Below are positions 47,001 through 57,800 of a stretch of DNA of 64,000 nt, in pieces (the stretch's first letter is position 1; each line of letters starts with the position of its first letter). The notes below the pieces were generated by a model. The model did not search any database and was not told the DNA's origin. It saw only the letters and a list, made by a program, of their open reading frames with translations. The DNA is from Escarpia spicata (lineage: Eukaryota; Annelida; Polychaeta; Sabellida; Siboglinidae): positions 31,300,635-31,364,634 of the forward strand of contig OZ023209.1 of NCBI GenBank assembly GCA_963995525.1, given 5' to 3'. Made by a program: the position numbers and the translations under genes.

Positions 47001-49455
47001 TAACACAATAAAGGTATATATATATATGTAGTCCCTCCCCGTATATATATATATACATACATACATATATAGTAATATACGCAGTCGCGTGGGCGATACT
47101 TAAAGAAGTTATTATACTAGCCGACTTGCCCGGGGAAAAACTAACAAACCAACAAATAAACAGAGAAACCATAATGTTTTATAATATATAAATACCATAA
47201 GAGGTGCATTGCGCCAAACCATTGGAGCATTGCGACCAGGCGGCTGGGGCATTGCGACCAGGCGGTTGGGGCAATGCGACCACGCGGTTGGAGCATTGCG
47301 ACTAGGCAGTTGGTGCATTGCGACTGGTGCATTCAGGCAGAGGTGCATTCCGACCATTACCCTGACAGATCGCCTTGCAAACCTCTGAAGATAAGCTCAG
47401 CCAATGATATCATTTTCTGGGAAGGTCTGGTGGTCTTCATTTCAGCCACACCCTTGCTGCGTTACATGCATGTAATATTAAGGAAGTAGACGTAATTATT
47501 TGTATACACAATGTGTTGGCTCGTGAGAATGGTCAAATGGGTATTTAAAGTGGGATTTCCGGAAGTCATGGACTTCATCTTGGAATTGGAGCACGGGTCA
47601 GACGGGTGTCTGTACTGTTGGCTTGTGAGGATGCAACATGTACCTAAACCTGTGTTTCACTGACAGACGAACTGATCCGCCAAGTGACCATCAACTGTGC
47701 CGAGCGAGGTTTGCTGTTGCTGCGAGTCCGGGATGAGATCCGTATGACGATCGCTGCCTACCAAACCCTGTATGAAAGCAGTGTGGCTTTTGGCATGCGC
47801 AAGGCACTGCAGGCGGAACAGGGCAAGGCAGACACAGAGCGCAAGGCAAGTCTACGTCTCACGTATTCTGTGTCTTTGATAAGCTTCCTATTTAAATTTT
47901 GGTTTATTTAGATTGTACAATGTAAATGAAATGGTGTACATTTAACACTCTTAATACCAGCAAATGTTTTTTCTGAAAATAAATAAACATTATGGAATGA
48001 CCATCATGAAACTAGCCAATAGTGAAATTAATCCTGAACTGTCTGAGGATGATTTTAATATACTTGAAATATTTACGGATTTGGAAAAGTAATAAATTTC
48101 AGGTCAGGGTTTGACAGTAATTCCTTCTGTATGGTTGTGCTTTGTGTTGAAACCTTACTGGCTGTGTGTCCAACAGATCCAAGAACTGGAGCAGGACAAG
48201 CGAGACTTGGAGCGACAAGTAAACGAACTGAAGGCAAAATGCGAGCAGATCGAAAAGCGCGCGCAAGAACAGCGTCAAGTGGAGGAGAAGAAACACACAG
48301 AGGAGATTCAGTTCCTCAAGAGAACCAACCAGCAACTCAAGGTACAAGATATATATTCAACGACTCAGTGTAGATGTTTTTGATATGAGCCCCGCTTCTG
48401 CAAACCGGATATTAAGTCGCATAGAACTAGTTTGCATATGAGCCAAAACAGCTGCCATGCTCCATCAGTTTAGTGATTCTGGTAGAAATGCATACCTAAT
48501 CTTGTCACCTTTCAATGTCCAGTTTAATATACTTGACAAATAAACAAACAATAATAAAATACCTGCATTTACAAACTCATTCATTAACAGACAATGGAAA
48601 ATATGAGACAAAATGACCTAGTTTGTCAAAATGTTGCTTTTTAAAAGTTTGCTTCAATTTTAAGAACACATAAACAACTATTGAAGATATATCAACAAAT
48701 AAGATATCATTTTAAAGTTAACAATCTGCGGAATCCAAAAAAGTACAAAACTCCATTTTACAATGTTGCAACTTGATACCTGCTTTGCTGTGGTGGCAGG
48801 TCACCATGTGTGTAGGCAAACCAATTAGCAACTCAAAGTAGGATGTTCAGTTGTTCAAGAACTCGCTGCAGATGGTTCAGTTTGTTCACAAAATATAATC
48901 AGTAACTCGAAGAAAACAGTCCAGTTATTGAAGTTATTATCAAGAAAACAATCTGTACCTCAAGTTAGGTTCAATTCTTCAAGATGAACGCTGTGTGGAT
49001 GATTCAGTTTGTCACGAGAAATAAGCAGTAAGTCAAAAAAGGAGGTTCACTTCCTTAATGATGCAATGTAGATGGTTAAATTTTTAAAGAAAACCAAACA
49101 GGAGTAGGATGGCCAATTTTCCTAGGAGTCGATGTAGATGGTTAATTTGATCAAGAAACCTAATTAATAACTCAAAGGAGGAGGTTTATTTCTTCAACAA
49201 TGCAATGTAGATAGGTCATTTTGTTAAGAAAACAACAACATGCTTTTTACAACTCAAAAAAGCATGTTCAGTTGTTCAGAACTAACCAAAATAGAAGGCC
49301 CAAGGAAGGAGGCTTGGATCTTTTATGACTCGATCAATAACTGTTAGTAGCATTTTATTTTGGATGGTGAGAGAGAAACCAATTCCTGCAACATGTGACC
49401 AAATGTTGTTCTGTTTCAGACTCAACTGGAAGGAATAATTGCACCAAAGAAGTAG
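44068..49455 (+). CDS. DNALI1: Axonemal dynein light intermediate chain, p28 family, 6 exons, 257 aa
   Basis: This protein binds the single-headed inner-arm dyneins of motile cilia and flagella and is needed for their assembly and beating. Exons: 44068-44148, 45089-45231, 45610-45779, 47667-47845, 48177-48341, 49420-49455; phases join throughout. The start MIPPNASLVKYDNPVLVSRN matches the family's N-terminus. The conserved block includes LWVQQVSSTPATRLDVVNLQ (residues 81-100), ICPVRRELYSQCFDELIRQV, NCAERGLLLLRVRDEIRMTI and YQTLYESSVAFGMRKALQAE. A Glu/Lys/Gln-rich coiled coil occupies about residues 175-246, ending TQLEGIIAPKK. Length is as expected (~255-260 aa). Intron 4 uses a GC donor (AAG|GCAAGT). 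Head to head with EMC2. Confidence 0.97.
44525..44745 (-). mobile_element. LINE 3' coding tail in DNALI1 intron 1
   Basis: The minus strand reads STRYYHPNKYQIIPARIQVY, then SNSFFPRTVFWWNTLPGECL and a stop at 44537. 'SFFPRTxxxWNxLP' is the C-terminal signature of CR1/Jockey-type reverse transcriptase ORFs. Only this tail remains. Confidence 0.75.
46332..47370. mobile_element. 1.0-kb non-autonomous DNA transposon with iterated long inverted repeats
   Basis: The 11-bp sequence CCCTGACAGAT flanks the element at 46332-46342 and 47360-47370, a likely target-site duplication. The two ends (about 46343-46490 and 47205-47359) are inverted relative to one another, and each is built of ~22-bp iterations of GTCGCAATGCNCCAACNGCNTG. 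The right end has about six iterations, the left about four. The interior is AT-rich with a strong hairpin and no coding sequence. The 9-11 bp duplication is compatible with a Mutator-like origin, but the superfamily is unproven. Confidence 0.7.
46941..47042. repeat. Long hairpin with ~34-bp arms
   Basis: ACGGGGAGGGACTACATATA ... CCTTTATT (46941-46973) is the reverse complement of AATAAAGG ... GTAGTCCCTCCCCGT (47008-47042) with essentially no mismatch; the loop is about 34 nt. It lies inside the 1.0-kb element. Confidence 0.9.
48505..48800 (+). repeat. Unclassified interspersed repeat, copy 1 (DNALI1 intron 5)
   Basis: Shares collinear blocks with 55985-56275 in HMGCL: CAATGTCCAGTTTA, GCATTTACAAA, GTTGCTTCAATTTTA, CTACTGAAGATAT, and CAACTT...ACTTTGCTGT. 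The copies are diverged (about 70-75% by eye). No coding, tRNA-like head or terminal repeats recognised. Confidence 0.65.
48815..49275 (+). repeat. Degenerate ~74-bp tandem repeat derived from the DNALI1 exon 5 end
   Basis: About six diverged units, each following the pattern GATTCAGTTTGTCAAGAAAA, CCAA-CAG-AACTCAA, GGAGGTTCACTTCTTCAA, GATGCAATGTAGATG. The same order is found across the exon 5 donor (GATTCAGTTCCTCAAGAGAA, CCAACCAGCAACTCAAG|GTAC, then TTCAACGACTCAGTGTAGAT). Each unit thus copies about 36 nt of exon and 38 nt of intron. Drift has removed most donor GTs. The array starts about 470 bp downstream of the exon. Confidence 0.65.
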
Positions 49456-49775
49456 ATGCGACAGAGCTACATCCTCATAATATATATGCATGAACTGTCT
49501 GAACAACAACAAAATGCAGACTTCCACAGAAAGTACTCGGCAAAACACCAACATAATGAATGTTGTAAAACGTGCTTATGCAAGACAACTGACAATCGCT
49601 ACATATCCACTCAAAAACAAGCAAACAAAAAACACAGAAAAGTACCTGTGCTAGAACCCAGATAAATATACATACAAAGTATTTTTTTCTGTTTCTTAAA
49701 ATGATGTTGTCTGATGCGAATTGTTCTGTCTTCTCATAAAAGCATTGACTGTGATGGAAGATCTGCTTGTGGATA

Positions 49776-49781
49776 AATAAA
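49776..49781 (+). terminator. Candidate poly(A) signal of DNALI1
   Basis: AATAAA about 320 bp past the stop codon, followed by the GT-rich TGTTGTGTGTCTT, as expected for a cleavage/polyadenylation site. Confidence 0.5.
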
Positions 49782-52700
49782 TATTACTGTTGTGTGTCTT
49801 CCCGCTCCTAGTTAATTACACAGTCATCAGTGATAGATGTTGGTAATATGTTCCTGTATTAAAAAAATAATGTTTGAAAGTGGTCATAATATTCAGGGGG
49901 AACGAGCTGGAGGAATCTGTGATGAACCCAGATTTTCAATGTGCACAGTTTGGGAGTGGATCGGATTTTTTGGGTAAATATGGGATTGGATTAATTTTCA
50001 GTGCATCAACTTTTGCTAATTATAATTTGTTTACCATTGTGTGTGTGTGTGTGTCAGATTTCAATGCGTCTGATTATGGGTGGGTTACATTTAAATGCAC
50101 ATGATTTTTGGATTTCAAATCAAGGTCTGATCCCTCTGGCCTACCCCCTGATAAATAATGACCACTCCCTTGGTGAATTGAAGTTATACGTCAGTGTTGT
50201 GTCCTCTGTAAGGTATGCTCTGATGGAACACTGGATGATCAATACAATGGGAGGACCAAGAAGCATCAACAACATATACTAAGGATGATCCAAGTGAAAT
50301 TTGCATTCAGTATAGATGTCTATATTCTATGCTAGCCTGATAACACACCTGGGAACTGTACAGTCATGTTGACTTAATTAAACTTGTTTAAATATAGTAA
50401 TGGAAAACTGCGTATGTGTTTCTATCTCTGCGGTGGTTTAATTGGTGTGTCTAAGTGACATGTGCGGAACTAAGAAATCAGATGGTCATCCAGTTTAATA
50501 TATAAGCAAAATTTTACATGTTTCAAAAAATAAATCCTAACAACCGATACCTGGCCCAGAAGAAATTATTGCATTTAGAAATAACACAATCTTGACACAA
50601 TGTATAATAGAACTTGGATCTTTTTATCCTTGAAACCAGTTATTACACAACTACCTTTATTGAAGAAAAAAAAATTCCACATTTCATGTACACAGACAGT
50701 CTGGACTATAGTTTGCCTAACAACCAAGAGCAATTGTGTTGTAATTGTTTTATTTTCACAGGAAATCCTGCACTCACACTATGATTGAAACGCGCAGTAT
50801 ACAGTCATGTACAGACCCAGGTACACCAATTATGTGTATAATAATATAATATAATACTGTTCAATATCTAATAATTAAGACACAGTACAATAGCAGAAAT
50901 GCATATGAATGGCATGTCATGGAATCACATCTGGTAAATCGGGTGTTGGTAATTATACTAATAACCTTGAATACCTCAGTATATCCGTCAATTAAACAAA
51001 CATCAGTTATGATTATTACACAACCTGACCTACCCCCTTGGTATGTATCATTATCGCATCTACCCACATACACACATAAACATATACAACCCCCGACCTA
51101 AAGTCTGTCCATTTTTATCATAACATCCTGCTATAAAAATAGTATAAACTATTTATTTATTAACTCTCATCTGCCCAATTTTCAACATTTCTAAAAATAT
51201 AACTTGATTGAGATAATTGATAAAAACACCTGTAGAATTGCATCCCACTCTGTGAGCAATGCCAACATGACAGGCAGGCCAAAATATTAAAAATAAACAA
51301 TGATCAAATTATATAAAGAAACTGGTTAATTGTAAAACTTGAGCAGTCAGAATGTTAGAATACGTATAGCTTATACTATGTCATGTAACAAGTTATTATA
51401 AAATCAATCAGAGTTTATATCTTTAACATGATATCTGTTACTTCACCCTCCTCTAATGATGATATGTAGTAGACTTATAAGCAATTTGTGAGGAGAGCAG
51501 TCTTACGAACATACTCACTAAGGGATCACCTCAGAATGTTGACGTCCGATACCACACAAAATTACTTTCATTCAAACGACTTTTAAAACCTCACCGAATA
51601 TCTTCCGCGAAGCTTTCAACATATAGTTTAGTGCACTAACTCGACCATAACAGTGTTTTTAAGCAATTTATTATTCATTTATTATAATTTAACTAACTTA
51701 TTTATGTCATATTATGTAACTTTTTAATTAATGTTATCTCAATTTTTGTTATTTGCCTGTGCACTATGTACCACGGTTTTAATAATTTTATTAACTAGCT
51801 CTGGTTTGAGCATTTATGTATTTGAGCACCTCTGAATGGACTTTTGTTTAGATTTATGGCACTTTACAAGTTGTCTTATTATTATTATATTATTAATTGG
51901 GGGGAGAGGGTAAAAGGCAGCTTTGTTCTGCATCGAACATCGTTATTTTATGCTTTGGACAGATACTGATATCATCACATCAATGTTTACAAACTGTCGT
52001 CTGATGACGGGGCTGAGGGACTGAGCCCAGATGAAAGAAATTTTGGCTGATATCGGACATCTATGTTCTGAGATGATGCCTAAAGACTGGCTTCAAACAA
52101 ACCGATAATTAATGACCCGCTCAGCTGCTAATCCTTCAACAAAGAACAGATTACGAAACTTACAAAGATTTAACAAAGGATGTGTTCACTGGCTTTCTGA
52201 TCAGTTTAGTCATAAATGCACTAAATACATAATCAGGATTACCATAAGGTCATAGCTGTTGGCTTCTGGCATTGCCAAACCTGTTAACATCTGAATGACC
52301 CACGTACGAGTCAACCCTACATACACAGCCAGCCAGCTGCATCGTTACATTAATGTCCATTGTTTCAGCTTGGAATTACACATTCATATTATCGACACAC
52401 AAACACAGCAATGAAGCCAGCCAACTAGACCATAATTATAGGCCAGACAAACAAATATTTGTTTCTTTCAGTCGAAACAACTTTATAAAATTATGCTTTC
52501 AAAAAATTGAGTACCACCTTCAAATCTTGTTTGAAAAAAAGAACATGCATAAATTGTACAAATTATAATTAGTTAAAAATTAATGTCCGACACCAATAGC
52601 ACTAAAATTATATATACCCATTAAGTAAACACAGTGACCTGTGCAGATCAGAAACAAAAACAATTTTGTTTGACCCTTATTCTTGCTTTCAATTTCAGGT

Positions 52701-53533
52701 GCTTGCTATGGAAACAGACTAACCAACAATTTCAGAGTTTACATAACATACTCTGTATATACTGTTGACTGATTGCATGCAATAGGTATATCACACTTGG
52801 ACAATACTTTGGTTTAGCGGGAACCTTCTGACCGATGCAAGAATCCTGGAATTCTGCAGATTTTCACATTATTGCAACTGACGTATGCTAAAACACAATT
52901 CCAACTTAGAATGAATGTTTCCCCCATCCACACGCATCCAATTAATCATACTCGTCTCGTTAAGTAGCATCATTGCTTAAAACCACTTCCATCCAACTCA
53001 CTACATTTACACACACTATACTATAAATTGTCAATATATATTATTATATTTCTATTGCACATTCACCTACTGTTACCAGTACATTGACAAAAAACAATAT
53101 ATTTAACAGATGATGTTAGCAACTTATTTTGCAATTAGTGCTTTTTCCGTATAGCGGTTTAGATTGGACTTTTCATTCCCATCTTTTATATTCCTTTATG
53201 AATGAAGATGCATGATATTTGTTAGTAAATTTTATGTCCACTTCAGTGGCCACTAACATAATGATCGGATATGCTAATTTCTTGTAATATATTGATTTTG
53301 AAAGCAGTTTCTTAATAAGAATCAACAGTGAAATGTTCCACCGTAATCTACATGAGCACATTTTCAATAACAAAATTAAGTTCCATTACGCAATATATTG
53401 TGAAACTAATGTTAGTTCAACACTAATTTGAGAATGATGAATTTAGTGGTAAGATTCTTATGGAAACGTCAACCTGGCATGAACCATTTCTGTACACTAC
53501 CTAGATAGGTAATGGTCTTGGCTAGTTGTCCAC
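49782..53533. other. Intergenic region between convergent DNALI1 and HMGCL
   Basis: AT-rich, no host gene recognised. At 51530-51610 the plus strand resembles the 3' coding end of a CR1/L2-type LINE (YHTKLLSFKRLLK), and 51830-51900 ends GGCACTTTACAAG...(TTA)n, like a retroposon tail; both are weak. GATGACGGGGCTGAGGGACT at 52004 may belong to the same or another element. The HMGCL 3' UTR lies below 53534. Confidence 0.4.
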
Positions 53534-54670
53534 CTATAGATTAGACTTTGCTTTAGCCTGGCCAACCTTGGACTGAGTTGATCGTCGTAAAGCCTCAGAT
53601 ATGAAATGTCCGGTGGAAATCACTTTGTCTATGTTGATTCCCTGCAAGGAGAATATGTGAACCTCACCAACATCATTCAGCTGTAACAGGCATTTAATCT
53701 GGGAGTAAAAACAAACATCACTACTATTCACGTCCACATATATTTGTATTTCTATGATGAGATATGTGATACACCCCAAGTACTAATAAACATTCATAAC
53801 ACAGATCCTCTGAACTGTGAAGATATCAGACTAACAGTATGTTTAAAAATGGCTTTACATGTGCATATGATGAAAACCTATCAATCCTGTGGATTAAAGA
53901 ATGCCACAGGGATGTTGCATACAATAATAGTGCTATAAAATAAAAAATGGCATCACCCAACCCGCTTAACTATATAAAATCAGATAGTATCAGCTTGTCA
54001 CAAAAATCACTGTCAAAAGTAACTATTCATTAATGCCGACTGATGCACAATTTAACAGCTAAGCCTTATCACTGAGACAGCGCATACTCCCGTGTCCTCA
54101 ATGATCATACATATGTAAAAACCTTCAGATAAAAACAATAACTATCTGCATGTTTTGATGACCAACTGCCGACATCAGCCCATATATACATGTATCAACT
54201 ATGTATTTGTTTGCTAATGTTTTTATACATATTTAAAACATATATGTCTCTCAATATGTCTCCAGACATTAAAGAGCTCACTGGTAGTTCAGATAAGGTC
54301 ATACAAGTGCTAATTTCAAGTAATCCCCATGAATATACATTAGCTTAGACTATGTCTCTAGGAAGTACTTCCCCTGCCCACTGCCTTGTGTCAGTGGGGT
54401 ACTCACAGTTTTGATGCCAAGGCCATGTAGGAGGTAGACAACGTCTTCGGTGGATACGTTCCCACTGGCTCCCTTCGCGTACGGACAACCTCCCAGTCCC
54501 GCCACCGAACTGTCCACAGCTGCCACTCCCATCTGGGGGAACAGGGACAAAGTTTAGGTATCCCTTCTCTTGCTATCACTCAGGGGGTGTATAGAAACTT
54601 CAGCATTTAACAGGCTACATGGATGCGCTTGAAATAACTTTCTTTGTGCGTGGTGATTTTAGTTACACAA

Positions 54671-54711
<41 letters not shown>

Positions 54712-54761
54712 TGTGTGATGTGTGTGTGTGTGGTGTGTGTGTGTGTGTGTGGTGTGTGTGT

Positions 54762-54820
<59 letters not shown>

Positions 54821-57800
54821 GTGGTGTGCGGGAAGATATCCATAAAACTATAAGGTAAAGGTTACTTGTCATACATGGCAGCTAACGTGTATGCTACACC
54901 ATGAGGTAATGCCACAAAACCTACCTGGAGGGCAGCAAAGATGTTAGCAATGGCCTGGCCGTAGGTGTCGTGACAGTGGATGCCTAGCTTGTCAGCCGGG
55001 ACCAACTTCACAACCTCTGTCAACATCGTCTTAATCACCCCGGGGGTTGCAACACCGATCGTGTCCCCCAGAGAGATCTCGTAGCACCCCATGTCATACA
55101 GCGTCTTAGCAATCTGAATGATTGATTGAAAGTTTATCCAACAACAACAACATAATATTATTATCAGGATAAATTTGTAAAGCACCATGTATCCGGGTTA
55201 AAACCCTGTTCAAAGGCACAAACAATATAAGCTAAATAAATACAAAATTTGTGTGAAATATGGTATGCTGCTGCTGCTGAAGGTACATAGCTGAAGCCAT
55301 ACGACTTATAAGGTGTTACGTCATTGATGAACTAAAAAAATGAATAAATACAATACAAATTAAAACATAAAATACAAATTAACATTCACAATTCTTTTAT
55401 AAACTGATTACAATCTAGCAGCTGTGGCCTTTGTGAGGCACAGACAAGGCTGAAACATTCATGCATGAATACATATAAAAACATGTCTAAAACATTTTAA
55501 ACAAATATGATAACAAATAAATATGATTATTTATATATATATATACACACACACCTAGTCATCACACTGCACACCTCCATACTGCTTACGTGATCCGACA
55601 AACGCCTGAGTTTATAGGAGTACTGGACATTTTTGAATGGCAAAGGTTGATATACATAAATATACATAGCTTAGGATAAAAATTATGACTGCACCTTGGA
55701 AGAATACACAGGTCGGTTGAAGCTAGAAAGGCAAAACTGACCAACCTGAGCAACTTTGACCGGGTCCACAGTGCCTTCGTATGGACAGCCGACTGTACAG
55801 GAGATGTAGCTGAAACATGGAGATGGCGAGACATGGAGACACAGCAGAGGTGAACACATGTGACACGCCACAGCAAATCAAGTAGTAAATGACACAGGCC
55901 TGTTCTGCAGACGAGCCAAATATAGTTGTCCACGTCATGTCCCATCAATTTTTTGATTTTGGCAGAAACGTACGCCTTTTAGTATCATCTCTCAATGTCC
56001 AGTTTATTTCCCTCGATAAACAATCCCAAACTAGTAAAATACAGGCATTTACAAAGATATTAAAAATATATAGACAATACGAGTTAAAACTATCTCTTTT
56101 CTCAAGATGTCGCTTTTAAATTGTTGCTTCAATTTTAGCAATAAACAAAAACTACTGAAGATATTTCAAGAAGTTATGTATCATTTAAAAACTTATGGTC
56201 TATGAAATACTGAGGTGCAAAATTCCATGTCACAATTTTGCAACTTAGTACCCACTTTGCTGTAACAGATCACACATAGAAGATGGGTAGACGACCATAT
56301 CGACATCCACACAAACAACAGAACTCAAAGGGTCCACAGTTTCTCCTGAAGCCACTTTCATGTTTTGTATATATGGAGGAAATGGTCAAATTATATTTAA
56401 ACAAAGATTAATCTTTTAAGAATTTAATAAACTATATTAATATCACCGTACAGTAACATGAATTAATGTCCTGGTTTAATAGGTAATGTTATTAACCCTC
56501 ACACTGTGTCACAGAAGATACTCAGACAGAGTGAGACTTGTATGAGAGAGTGAAATATATAATTCATTTTACATAATTTTCCTTCAGGAAATACAAATAG
56601 CTGCTGATTTCCAAAGATGCCCCTAGTCATCACAGAGCACACCTGCACAATTATTTTACCATTCTTTCGTAAGAAATATTCTTCGTTATTTACCTGTGTT
56701 AATAGCACTGACCATTATAAAATACTTTCATAATTTTGTTATGATAATGTCAAATATATTAGTTTTATGTAGGTAGCAACTGATCTTCCAGTGTTTCACT
56801 CTTATGAAACAAGACAATGGATCTGCACGTGACATTGAAAGAGAAACCAACCCTCTGACTGGGATATCTGCCTCCTTCGCTGCTGAGAGTATCTCCCTAG
56901 CCCTCTGTAACCCTTCCTCTATGGAACAGTTTGTGTTCTTCCTAAAAACAACAAATACACTGAGAGTATGAACATATCGGGTACAGCCGTAAACATAACT
57001 CAGACGTTGTCATTTAACCTATTCAAACATGAGTCGAATCCCTAAAACTGGCGGATCTCTCCAAAAATGTCTTACCATATTGAATCAAAGACACAAGAAT
57101 AAGTATATAATACTAACGAATTATTCAAAGCCATGCATCCACACATATATTCTACAATACAATATTGCATATATAACATACATACTAAGCTCATCAACAC
57201 AATAAAGACAATACATGATAAATTAAACCAGCCTGCTTATGCGATACATATTTGTGCTTATCTCAATGTGGTTCGAATGAATGAATTCAGCTGTACATGC
57301 TGTAGAATACAACATTCACAAGTCCAATCTAATGGTCAATTTTCTACAATCTTAATCCTATGGCCAAAAACATCTGACTGAAAATTTGTGTCACAGCACC
57401 TACATCTACAGTAACAATATATGCTCCTTACAGCTGACAAAACTACACAAATTATTTTTCGGTAATACTGAATAACTCTTTTATGTAATTATTTGTTTCC
57501 AGTTTTATATAATTTTACATGTACATTTATGGTTTAAACTTTTAGGAAAATAAAATGTATAATTTACAAGGTTATCATGAATAAACAATGTTTATTATTA
57601 TTACAAAATGTGAACATAAATGAAAATGATTTGTGATAGGTTAAGTGGGATGCGAGTTCTAACTGACCGAGAGAAAGTCTCTGTGGCAGCCCCAAAGACT
57701 GCCACTTCCTGAGTTCCAGCAGTTCTCTGTAAATAAACATTTACAATTTTACATTAGCATGTCAATTATAATTCAACATTAAACTATATTCAATTAACTA

